Assembly: GCA_025738555.1 (NCBI GenBank)
Contig: JAOVFP010000002.1
Location: forward strand, 4,464,001-4,528,000
Direction: 5' to 3'
DNA from: Cyathus striatus
Lineage: Eukaryota; Basidiomycota; Agaricomycetes; Agaricales; Nidulariaceae
Length of the DNA stretch: 64,000 nt
Part shown: positions 11,862 through 22,562 of the stretch, piece after piece
Layout: every line of letters begins with the position of its first letter
Position numbering within the stretch: position 1 is the stretch's first letter
Notes under the pieces: model-generated
Databases searched by the model: none
Told to the model about the DNA's origin: nothing
Seen by the model: only the letters and a program-made list of their open reading frames with translations
Made by a program: the position numbers and the translations under genes

Positions 11862-14800
11862 TCATAGTTCTAGCAATGCATTTTGAAGCCCCTGAATCTG
11901 GTCTCTTGCCTCTCTAGCCATGATACGAGCAATGTTATCTTCGTCTGTAGAAGCAATATAATTCAACGTTACTTTAAGTCGCATAATCGTTTCAGAAGTG
12001 AAGGGTAGTTGAAATGGGTGAGTGTTGTAGGAATCTTGTACTTGAACGTGTATCTCGCGCAATAGTAGTGAGATAAAGTGAATGGCTGCTCGACGCAAAG
12101 GAGGGAATCTTGAATGAGTTGATGTTGGATGCGAATCCATAGTAATGAGATCTTGCTCTGCTCCCCCCCTGCTTGAAACGGGTGAGCTATTCCTTGGCAC
12201 CGATTCCAATTGCAATAGATCGATCATAGCTCCAAACAAGTCTCCGAAGTATGGAAGAATCGCCAGAGCAAAAGTCTTTACGCATTCGGCAAGCAAAGAA
12301 AGCGATGATGTCCGCAGTGTAGTAGATAAATAAGGTGAACGAACAGCCTTAAACAAGGGAGGGACGACGATGTCCACTGTTTGACCATGGTTAGGGCTTG
12401 ACATTATAATGTACAAAAGGAGCGCTACCGTATAATCCCAACGCGGTCCCGCATCGTCTGATAACCATGCCGAGCGCCTCACCAAGTCGTGTACGTATAT
12501 CAATATCGCGTTGAGTCAAAGTAGTCTCTCCCAGGCCTTCCAGGCCATGATGGTATTCATATACGAGCCCTTTAAATACATCACTTCCAAACTTGTCAAC
12601 CATAGCTGCGAGGCCCTGAATTGCATTCAAGAATATATAAGAGTCATCATCTTGGATTGATTGTAGAAAGATAGACAAGATGGAAGGTATCAGGGCATGA
12701 TCTATAGCCTTTGGTTCCTTTTTCGAAGGGGTAACGAGCTGGCGAAGCAATAGCAAACCATGTGCACGAACAGGAAGAATTGGGTCTTGCAGGAGCTTCA
12801 GAGCTTTCTGATAAATTTCCTGTGCAGTTTCTTCTTCACAACTACGAAGATGACCTCTCCCCGGCATAGAAGTAGCGGCTAGCCGAGCAGTCATTACCAT
12901 GCGTGCTTCCCCGGCCAGCGGCCTTATCGACGATGTCCCATCCTTAGACAGCGGCTCCAAGAGAGAAAAGATATCATTCAATACAACTTCCGTGCGTGCA
13001 GATAAATCTTCATTAGCTAAATAAGATAAATCATCTATGTTAGGCTATCCATGTCTAGTTATTATGTGCATACCTTCTAATATCGATAGCAGAAGGCTGA
13101 GCGCGATTTCAACCAATTCATCTTCTGGACCGGAGCGTTCCGAATCTGGCATGTCATCGTCGCTGTCATACTCTTCTAGCTCATCCAATTGCTCTGAAAA
13201 GAGTTGAACCGTCTTTTTAATGGAAAGTTTTGTCGATGCGCCTTTTGCAGATTCTAGAATATGTTTGATGAAGAAAAGTACGTCTCTTGATCTTTGCAGT
13301 ATATGTGATGTCGATCCTTGAGATAGTTGCTTCTGCATTTGCATGATAATTTGAAGATACAGGAGAATACTATTACAATCTCCTTAGCATATGGTGGAGG
13401 TTATTGATTGTGTACGTTCTTACCGTGTGGGTTCGCTTCCGGATTTGAATCTATCATCGCGGTATTTTTCAAGAATTTTTACAAACAAGTCGGACGAAAT
13501 GTCACTCCTGTCAATATTTTTCAAAAACTGAACGAAGTGAAAAGGATCGGGATATAATCCCAAAATATTTGTGTCGATCTCAAACTCTCCTCGCTCTTCT
13601 GCGTCTTTTAAAGCATCGGGTGTAAGAAGAGTCAACGCTACATACTTATCGGACCTAACAGCATAATAATAAGTATGGAACTTAGGAACTTATTTCGGCT
13701 TACTTTTCAGTTTTTTGAATTTGACCGTCTAAATCAACCTTCCAGTGATCAGTTTCATTCTGACACAATATTGACCAGAGAATCTCATCGCCGATTGTAG
13801 ATGAGATAATCTTGCCCCAAGTAACCAATACGGCGCGTAATGACTCTTTAAGTACGGGGTCTGATGATTTATTCCCCTCCAAGTAATGTAGTAAAGAGTA
13901 TAACTCTGGAACAATCGGCGACAGTAAATTCGTTATGAAAGTGGGAGACGGGTCGGTGTTCGAAACAAGCGCAATGATGGTTAATAAAGCCGTGGAAAGA
14001 GATAGACGAGGTAGGTTTCTCAAATCTGAGGGGATAGTTTCTTCGCGGCTCTTATTTGTTAGAAATGGTGTATGCAAAAGTCGGCACACCAGGGAAGATG
14101 CCACTTTATAACTGCTGGAGGGGTTATCTGAACTGAGAAATCTTGAAAGAGAGAATGATGCCGCTCTCTTGCATGTGAGGGACATTTCGTTGCTTAATAG
14201 AGAAATAATTTTGGGAATAATTAACGAATAATATTCCTAAGAAAAACGCCAAAGGTTAGAATCTGCACATTTTTACATTTGAAACGTACCAGTGAATCCA
14301 TGCCCGCTGGGGTAGTGGTTAGAAGCCGAGCCACATGTTCGAGTTTCTCGATTGGCACATCCCCCCCAGAAGCATCCTCTTCGCCAAAAACTGCCTCACA
14401 AAGGCCTCTTACGCCATCAGGTCGCAAGAGCTGTTTGTTAAGTAATGTTACGCACGCCCTATGTACATGTAAGGGGACAGCTTGTTCTCCTGAAATAATA
14501 TAACCAAGAGAAGCAATAGTCTGTGATGAAGGCAAACTAATAAGGTGAGTTCAGATAAAGGAAGAGATAAAAACGATTTGACGTACATTGCCAGTAAGCG
14601 CATTGTTAACGGACGGAATTGATGTATCGGGGAAACGCCAGGAGAAGTTAGTTGTTTGGGAAGCCAGCCGAGAGCTATAGCTGGAGATAGGATATCAGAG
14701 ACATGTCGATTAAGAATATTGGTGGTGATGTAAGTTTGAGGTAAACGTGAATCAAGGCCTTCAGGAAACAACAAGGAAAAGAGTTGGTCGACCAGATAAT

Positions 14801-15263
14801 GCAGCTTGCGGTAGTCCATTGAGCTACTTGATATATCGGTAAATTTCGAGCGTTCCGGATTTTCTGAAGATTTAAGGGGCCAAAGTTGCACAAGGCGAGC
14901 GAGAAGAGGCTGGGTACCCCATCTAAAAGTCAGAGATAGGTGTGTCCGTATCTGCGAAAGATCACGCGTTCCTATGACGGGTACCTCATTTTGGTCCAAA
15001 TCACCATTATCTATCCCTAAAATGTGCTGTATCCTGCTGACAACGGAAAGCGCCTCTCTTGCGGTTATAAACTGCACGTCTTCGAGTGTATTGCATGTAT
15101 ACAGAGTATTGTCTTGTGGAGCTGTATGCTCAAAATATCTGGACAGACGGTTTTCTAAGACAGTCTTTAAGTCATTGATGGGGGTAGAAACCGGTGCTGA
15201 ATCTAGCAAATAAGTTCCATCTAACAGAGCGGCAGCAAGTTCGGATTTTAGAGACATTGACAT
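11862..15263 (-). CDS. RTP1: Rtp1/Tango6 family protein (RNA polymerase II assembly, HEAT repeats)
   Basis: Seven exons on the minus strand (15263-14587, 14536-14290, 14236-13704, 13654-13424, 13369-13074, 13016-12429, 12376-11862) give 1,028 residues. Most of the chain is helical, HEAT-like. The best landmarks are in the C-terminal third: VRAHGLLLLRQLV, the following DDDSYIFLNAIQGLAAMVDKFG and RTRLGEALGMVIRR, which match the Rtp1/Tango6 C-terminal domain. An acidic linker (EYDSDDDMPDSE) separates the N- and C-terminal halves. In yeast, Rtp1 is needed for assembly and nuclear import of RNA polymerases; the animal homologue is Tango6. A TATAAATAG match lies on this strand about 120 bp upstream of the start. 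The start codon is the first in-frame ATG with no acceptor upstream. Confidence 0.85.
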
Positions 15264-15452
15264 CGATACGGTGACCGCAAGTACAGATCAGAATGTCGGC
15301 AACTTACCAATATATATTTGACTGTGTTTAGATACAAAGGCAATAGGACTGTCTGAGTGTATATATATTTGTGTCTATTTATAGCTAAAGGCACTCCAGA
15401 CTCCAGACTCCTTGCAAAGTCCAGTACTTGTTCCCACCTATCTGCAGTATAC
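15264..15452. promoter_or_regulatory. shared upstream region, Rtp1 / small protein
   Basis: About 190 bp between two divergent start codons (15263 minus, 15453 plus). On the minus strand it contains TATAAATAG around 15382, a plausible TATA box for the Rtp1 gene. Spacing and orientation suggest a compact bidirectional promoter. Confidence 0.45.
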
Positions 15453-16066
15453 ATGCCTCAACACTGTTAGTTTTGTTCCGTCTGTGTTCCATAATTATCT
15501 GAAGTTCAGTTAGCCCAGTATATAGCGGTGGTACACGTACCATTGATTAAGAACCCTGGTCTTCGAGTACCTCGCCCTGTGTGTATCACTAATACTAGAT
15601 AACGTGACTATAGCTAACATCTCTGAAGGTTGAACTTCCTACGGGAATCCACCCGCTTCCAGAGTCTGTAACCGAATATGTACAGCGTGCATTCGTTTTG
15701 TTTTCACGGCTGGTATTTAGCTCACACGTACTGCAGTTTGTCTACCCGTTCACGCTTGAACCACACATAATCACGTTGGAATCGACCCGCCGCTCTACGA
15801 TATCTTCACACGCCGCTCGTCGAGAGGCATACCTCCGCCTTAGAGAGGAAGAAAAACAGCGCCGTGAGCGAGATGCACTAAAGAGAATCGCACCGGGATT
15901 TATTCCCCATGGAACACCGCTTGTGCCTACGAAACCTACTGCACCTGATACTTTTCATGCTGAAGGACATACATCCAATATATCACAGCGTGCAAATGAT
16001 CATGTAATATCAAGATCAGTCATGGACGATCTTGTGGATCAGCTTGCAGCTATGAACTCCCAATAG
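15453..16066 (+). CDS. small conserved-looking protein, function unknown
   Basis: Proposed exons 15453-15465, 15526-15578, 15629-15679 and 15737-16066 give 148 residues. The last exon and its upstream junction are the most secure: LPESVTEY joins FVYPFTLEPH across a 57-bp intron. The protein has a proline-rich N-terminus, a central basic/acidic helix probably forming a coiled coil (AYLRLREEEKQRRERDALKR) and a C-terminal VMDDLVDQLAAMNSQ. No signal peptide, membrane segment or metal site is visible. It is not a family I can name. The first two exons are small and less certain; a different first exon is possible. It is divergent from Rtp1. Confidence 0.6.
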
Positions 16067-16219
16067 GCATACGTAAACTTAAACTTGTTTCATTAATCAA
16101 TGCTGTATCTCTGTTTGTTACTTCAATGAAGTCTGAAGTTCTCATATCTTTGCTATCATTACTACTACTCAAAACATCGTGAATTATCGCTAAAACATAT
16201 ATTGGAAACATTATCAGAT

Positions 16220-18336
16220 TCAGGCTGCAGTTGCAGGAATGCCCCCTGAAACCGACAGGTTATTAACACCTTCAGCCACTTCTTCAATGGGGCCCTCAAT
16301 CAGTTTGGTAATCTAGTAGGTAAGTGTTATTGAAGTATTTAGCCTCAATATTTTTGATAAGCGCACCTTTCCGATAGCAATCGTCCGCCCTGATGTAACA
16401 TAGTTATAAGTAATGAAAATTTGAGGGCGAGGAAAAAAATTCAAACCTTCATCTCGGAGAGTGAACCTGCCTAATTGAGGGTAGTCAGAAAATCGCTCAA
16501 CACAAACTGGCTGTGCAGTCTCGACCAGTGCAACTATCTTTTGCCCTGTTTATGCGGCGATCAGTATATACACATAACAAGAAAGACTCGTTCTTGCCTT
16601 TCTTTGCAAACTGAGGTGGCTTTTTAGACTTACGGCCAGTAGCTTTGTCAAAATAGTGCAATAATGCCTAAATGAGAATATCAGAGTTGATAAAATTGAG
16701 CAGTGTTAAATACATATACCGGAAGGGTCACTTCTTCAGCAAGTGTATGAATATGCATCACAGCGGAATAACCAGCACAAATAATATTTTTGTGTTCGAG
16801 AATAGCTAATTGAGCCTCGAACTGACGCACAGCATGAATCGGCTTCGACGGATTAGTTAAGACAAATCCTGGACTGATATCTTCATCATCCACCCCACGT
16901 AGACGGATGCGAACGTTGTCGCCGCATAGTGCACGATCGACCTCTTCCTCCAACTCGTTGTAAATCGCCGCAACTTCCACGGAGTCCTTGTTGGGCATGA
17001 GAATAAGAGCATCTCCTTTACGTAAATGACCAGATTCAATCTTTCCAACAATAATAGTACCCATATCTTTATATTTCTCAGATATAGGCATCATAAGTGG
17101 AGCACCAATTTTCCGGTCAACCATAGGCATATGGTCAACGTGTTCAAGGAAAGAAGGCCCACTAGAAAAATACTTTAGAAGGTGTGATCACAAAAAGAGA
17201 CTGAAAAAGTAACCCACTCCCACCATGGACAAACGGTCTTCGAAACACGGTCTTTGAGATTGTGGCCATGAAATGCAGAGACGGGAATGAAGGTTACGTC
17301 TGTTTTGGGGTTGAATCCAGCCGCTTTCACAAAGGGTGTAAGTTTATCCTTTATTTCATCGTAACGCGCTTTATCCCAGTTGACAGTGGTATCATCCATC
17401 TTATTAATGACGATTACAACCTTTGAAACTCCAGCCGTCTTAACCAGCATGATATGCTCCCGTGTTTGACCGCCGCGTTCGAATCCAGTTTCAAATTCAC
17501 CTTTACGAGCGGAAATTACAAGAATCGCAACGTCTGCTTGAGCAGCTCCCGAAATCATGGATGGAACGAACGTCTTATGACCAGGAGCATCGAGAATAGT
17601 GTAACGACGTGAATCTGTTTCGAAGTAGGCACGTCCAACTTCGACAGTTTTTCCTTTAGAGCGTTCTTGCGGAGTAGAGTCAAGTGCCCAACTCAGATAC
17701 CAGGATTCGCGACCGGCTTCTTTGGCTTCTCGTTCAAATTTTTCCATAGTTCGTTTATCGACCGTTCCAGTAATATATAAGAGGTTTCCGCCCATCGTAC
17801 TCTTTCCTGCGTCGACATGTCCAATGAAAACAATATTGAGATGCTCCTTTTCTATTATTTCTATTATGAAAGATAATTCCGATGTCAATTGAAAAATATG
17901 ACCCACGATTGCCGTATAGATCCTCAAGTATGGACTGATCGGCAACAGCCTTAACTTCCTGAGCTATAGCACTAGTGTCTGTTTTGGCCTTTTCTGTGGT
18001 AAACGTTTTAGATGAAGAGTTTCCGGACGATGAGTGGGTTTCAGCCTTAATCGTAGTCGACGGTTTTGAAACAACAGGTTTGGCTGCCGATGTGTTTGAG
18101 GGTTCCTGAGTAGAAGGAACTGCAGGAGAAGTTGCGCTCACTGGCAGAGCAGGAGCTGGTTTTGGAACAGATTTGGAGCCTCCGATATTAAGTGATATTG
18201 TTGGAGGAGGACGGGGAGCCTCTGCCTGTTCAGGCCGCTCGATGGGGGCCGGTGGAGGAACCTGAGGCTGTTGCTGTGGAACAACAAAGCCTTTTCCTGG
18301 AACGAATTCATAAGCAGAAGCATTGAGCTTGCTCAT
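16220..18336 (-). CDS. SUP35: eukaryotic release factor 3 (eRF3, Sup35)
   Basis: Seven exons on the minus strand (18336-17907, 17860-17218, 17161-16720, 16667-16598, 16545-16447, 16389-16367, 16312-16220) give 599 residues. The GTPase core has GHVDAGKST (G1), DAPGHKTFVP (G3) and NKMDDTTVNW (G4), followed by the two beta-barrel domains ending FTLRDEGRTIAIGKI. With eRF1 it drives GTP-dependent polypeptide release at stop codons. The N-terminal extension is short (about 140 residues), Pro/Gln/Ser-rich and without yeast-style prion repeats. It begins with KLNASAYEFVPGK, a good PAM2 match, which would bind the MLLE domain of poly(A)-binding protein. Intron 4 starts with GC instead of GT (AAAG|GCAAGA), kept because the frame and conserved FAKKGQK require it. 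Confidence 0.95.
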
Positions 18337-18579
18337 GATTGAGGAAGGGAATGATAAGGTGGGTTGAAAGAACGAATGGTGATGATGACTTAAGTATAGA
18401 TTTACTGAAAGATAAGTGAATATCTAAGCTATCGATCATTTTGCGCAATAATATTACATAATTACAACATGCTATCTGCTAATTGCTGTGCCCCTGGGCC
18501 CTTACCACACCGTCGCACTCTTCCCCGCCTCAACTCAGCTCCTGCTCGTCTTCCCAAGTTCCTCTCCCATTTACTTACT
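18337..18579. promoter_or_regulatory. shared upstream region, eRF3 / Sla1
   Basis: About 240 bp between divergent starts (18336 minus, 18580 plus). An in-frame ATG at 18469 would extend Sla1 by 37 residues, but the Sla1 start at 18580 (ACTATGGCC) has better context and family agreement. No individual sites were resolved. Confidence 0.45.
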
Positions 18580-21500
18580 ATGGCCAACCAACAACCTGAC
18601 GCCTATCTCTCGGTTCTAAAGGCCTCTTATGACTATGAACCCCAGTCCGAAGATGAAATAGCCATCAAAGAGAACGAGTTACTCTTCCTCCTCGAAAGAG
18701 TAGATCAAGAGTCTGTTTCCCGCATTTCTTCTCCTCGTAGCACTCATTCTTACTATCTTTCAGCTGGTGGAAAGTAAAACTTAAGCCAGCTTCTCAGGAA
18801 GCGGACAGTCTGACTGGCTTAGTGCCTGCAGCATACGTCGAGCAGGTCTGTTCTATCCACTAGCTCTGGTTCGCTTCTTACATTCCGGCCACCGTCACAG
18901 GCAGGACATACATCTCTCGTGAAGGTCCTCTATGACTACGAGGCAGCTTCTTCTGGTGAACTCACTGTTAAGGAAGATGATGTACTTCTCGTATTCGAGA
19001 CTGACCAAGATTGGTTGCTTGTCCAAAGTCGAGATCAGGATAAGGCTGGATATGTTCCTGGAAATTATGTTGAGGCTATGGACGATGTATCCTATACCCC
19101 AGCTCCTCCTACTCGCATCGTTGCTCCTGATACGGTGAGCGTTCTTTCTATTTGTTCATTCCTTCTCTTACGCGATATTGCAGCCGTCTCGACCCTTGAG
19201 CACCTATATCGATCCGGAAGAACGTGTTGCGTCAACGAAGGTTACAGCGGATGACATTAGGACTTGGTCTGTGGCAGAGATTGACAAGAAGGGGAAGAAG
19301 AAGAAAGGGACGTTGGGGGTTGGGAATGGCGCTGTCTTCTTTGCCAGCGAGGCAGATAAGGTCCCTTCCTTGACCAGTTTTTGTATTCAATCACGTCTCA
19401 TTCATTATTATCGTTCAGAATCCCGTACAGAAGTGGCAAACCTCTGATATTACAGACATCTCTAGTGAGAAAGCTAAACACATCCGCATCGAAATTGCAG
19501 GCCCTTCTCCTACGATACTTCAATTCCACGTCGGCTCTAAAGAAAACACCGACGAAATACTGGGAAAGCTCAATTCATCTCGGTCTTTATCTTCTGAGTC
19601 ACCCGCCACAGTGCTTACAGCTTCTCCGACTGTGCGCTCGATTCCTCCCACCCTCTCGTCATCTCCGAAGAAAGCATCTGTACACTTCTCTCCTGCTTCT
19701 CCCGTTATCATTCCTCCTCGAGAAGAAAGCGAAGACAGCGAAGATGGAGAAGAAAAAGAAGACCCTGGGAACTCGGAGTCTCAATCCGCTGTTGCACTGT
19801 ACGACTTCTCTGCAGTGGGAGAGGATGAGTTGTCCGTGGTGGAAGGTGAAAAATTAATTGTTCTCGAGAAAGATGGGGACGAATGGTGGAAATGTCAAAA
19901 TATCAACGGTTCTGAAGGTGTTGTACCTGCCTCTTACCTTGAGGTTGGTGTGCTATTGTTATCACATGTATTGGTGATTTTATATTCTTTTTAGCTTGCC
20001 GTTTTATCTTCCTCATCTCAAAATTCGTCAAGACCTTCCCCTCTTCCAGACGAGGATGACCGGGCTGCTCGAGATACCGAGAAGGAAGCAGAAAGGTTGC
20101 GTATTGAAGAGCAACATCGTAAGGAAGAGCTTGAGCTTGCTGAAAAGTCACGCAAGAAGGCAGAAACGGATAGAAGAGCAAAGGATGCAGCTGCGGCAGC
20201 AGAAGCCGAGAGAAACAGACGGAAGGCAGCTGCTAAACGGACATCTTCACCACCAGCAAGGTACGGTATTTCTTTACAAGTCCCTGACTTATTGCTGATA
20301 TTATCAGTCTTCCTCCTACTTCACCTAAAAGCAACTCATCCCGGCTTTCAGTTGAAAATTCGCGTACGTTAAAGTTGAATAGTTCGTCGTACGGTGACCT
20401 AATGTATTTCTACAGGTCCTTCTCCAGATAAAACGCGTATATGGCATGACAGAAGTGGCCAATTTCGTGTCGAGGCAGCATTTTTGGGGTTTTCCAATGG
20501 GAAAGTCAGGCTTCACAAAGTAAATGGTGTTGTCGTCGAAGTTCCATCTGAGAAAATGTCCGTTGAAGATATGCGATATATTGAGAAGGCGATGAATAAG
20601 AAACGGTCGTCGGCTGTGCCTACGAGACGTGTATCTGATGACGATGTTCCTCTCGCCATTGTACATCCTGGCGTGTCTATTTCTTCTCCCAAAGCCAATG
20701 TTCCACCTGTAAAGAAAACACCGAAAATTGACTGGTTCGATTTCTTCCTATCGGCTGGCTGTGACCTGGATGATTGCACACGTTATGCAGCATCGTTTGA
20801 GCGTGATAAGATTGATGAAACCATCCTTCTCGATATCACGGAGTCGACAATGCGCTCATTAGGTCTCAGAGAAGGAGACATCATCAGAGTCAGGAAAGCG
20901 ATTGAAAAAAGAAACCCAAACGACAATTTGCAGAAGCCTAGTCTTCGTGCCGAGGAACAAATACGCCGGGACAAGGAACTGGCCGAGAAACTACAGGCCC
21001 AGGAAATTGATGGTACTGTTACAACAAGCAATTCTAAAACTACTGCACCGCCAAACCTCTTCGCAGGACCCGGCGGAGTTCTTAAAAACCCAAGGCGTGG
21101 CCGACCTCAGCCAAGTAAATCACTTCCTCCATCGAATGTTGACCTGAAAGCGATCGCCACAGCTTCAGATCAAATCCAAAGAACAAGTTCTCCTCAAATA
21201 ACAAGTCCAGCCATACCACGTCCTCCTTCAGCATCCATACCTCCTCCTCGTTCGAGCTCCGCGGCACCAATGTCCAACAGTACCAGTGGGTTTGAAGATG
21301 ATGCATGGACGAATCGCCCAAGCTCTGTTAAACCTGTGGCCAGCACTCCTCGCACGCCTTCAGCACCACCTGTGACAACTGGAAGTTCGGTCATTACCAA
21401 TACCACAGCGTCAAATACACCCTCACTCCCGCTAGAAACTCCAGCTACCGATTTAGTTACTTCGCAGTCCACCCCGACTTCCACCTCATTGGCGAAAACT

Positions 21501-22481
21501 ACAGAGTCCGATGTCTTCGACCAACTTGCTCGTCTTAGTGAACTAAGGAAAGCTTCTACTCCATTAAGCACTCAACGTGCCTCAACAGCCTCTCCCACTG
21601 TTATTACACCTCCGGCTGGAGGGATGGGAATAGGATCATCTCCCATCCCAATGGGACAAATAAATACGCTGCCCACTGGGATTGTTCCCCAACCTTCGCC
21701 GCAGCCTATTCAGCAGTCATATAATGGACCTCGCGGACCGTTTGCACCCGTTCCTGCAAATCAAGGATTGCTTCAGCCACTGATTCCTACTCAGACCGGC
21801 TTTAACAGTTTCGTTCCTACCAGGTCAAATAATGCCGTTTCTCCTTTCCAATCGCAATTATCTGTTGCTCCTTCCTTCTTAACATCGCAACCTACAGGCG
21901 TTCCTTCCTCCCGACCACTGCTTTCTCAACCAACCGGTTTTCCATCTAGTCAACCACTTATGTCACAGCCTACTGGTCTAGGTATAGGAGCTTTTAACTC
22001 GTTTCAACATCCTGGAAATAACTTTTCGCAAGTTCAGAGCCGTGCGTATACATGTATTTTTGCTTGTTTTTAAAACAGGTTATCTGACGCGATGGCTTCC
22101 AGATACGACTGGTTTTAACCCTGCGATGAATCAGTCACCTTTCGGCGCTGGATCCTTTTCTGCCACATCTGGTCCTCCACTACCGTCTACAAATTTGAGC
22201 AGTGCGAATCCTGCAAATGTTTTTGCACAGATGAAATCAGGGACATTTGCAATGGAAAATGATGCTTCCACATCTCAGCCTTCTGGTATTACAATATTTA
22301 TCTCATTCTGTGTACCTACTAATTTAATACTAGACAAATATGACGCCTTACGCCCTAACAGTGAGCATGCATTCACCTTTTTGCAAGTAACGAATTAAAT
22401 TAATCTACATTATGCACAGCACTAGCACCGCAAATGACAGGCTGGAATCAGCCATACAATTACGCCGGATACCAACATTAA
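18580..22481 (+). CDS. SLA1: Sla1-like actin patch / endocytic adaptor
   Basis: Eleven exons (18580-18710, 18764-18845, 18901-19134, 19184-19360, 19419-19943, 19995-20260, 20308-20363, 20416-22041, 22079-22285, 22334-22360, 22420-22481) give 1,130 residues. Two SH3 domains open the protein (LKASYDYEPQSEDEI ... DWWKVKLK; VKVLYDYEAASSGELTVKED). A third follows at about 390-450 (ALYDFSAVGEDELSVVEGEK). Next come a charged coiled coil, the SHD1 domain (RIWHDRSGQFRVEAAFLGF) that reads NPF sorting signals, and a SAM-like SHD2 (WFDFFLSAGCDL). The long tail is Ser/Pro/Thr-rich with repeated SQPTG-type motifs, the usual Pan1/End3-binding region. It acts at cortical actin patches in clathrin-mediated endocytosis. 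Exon 9 could also begin at 22103, in frame, eight residues shorter. Confidence 0.93.
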
Positions 22482-22562
22482 ACTTTTCGTCCTCATTAAT
22501 TTGCATTATCCCGGGATAACCATACAATGTTAAGTATAATACAAATGCTCGAAGTTATGAAA

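Noticed and set aside
15248..15454. Possible extra first exon of Rtp1 on the minus strand (WEQVLDFARSLESGV).
   Set aside because: No splice path joins it in frame to the main first exon, and a TATAAATAG box lies in the middle. It may be transcribed leader, but coding is not supported.
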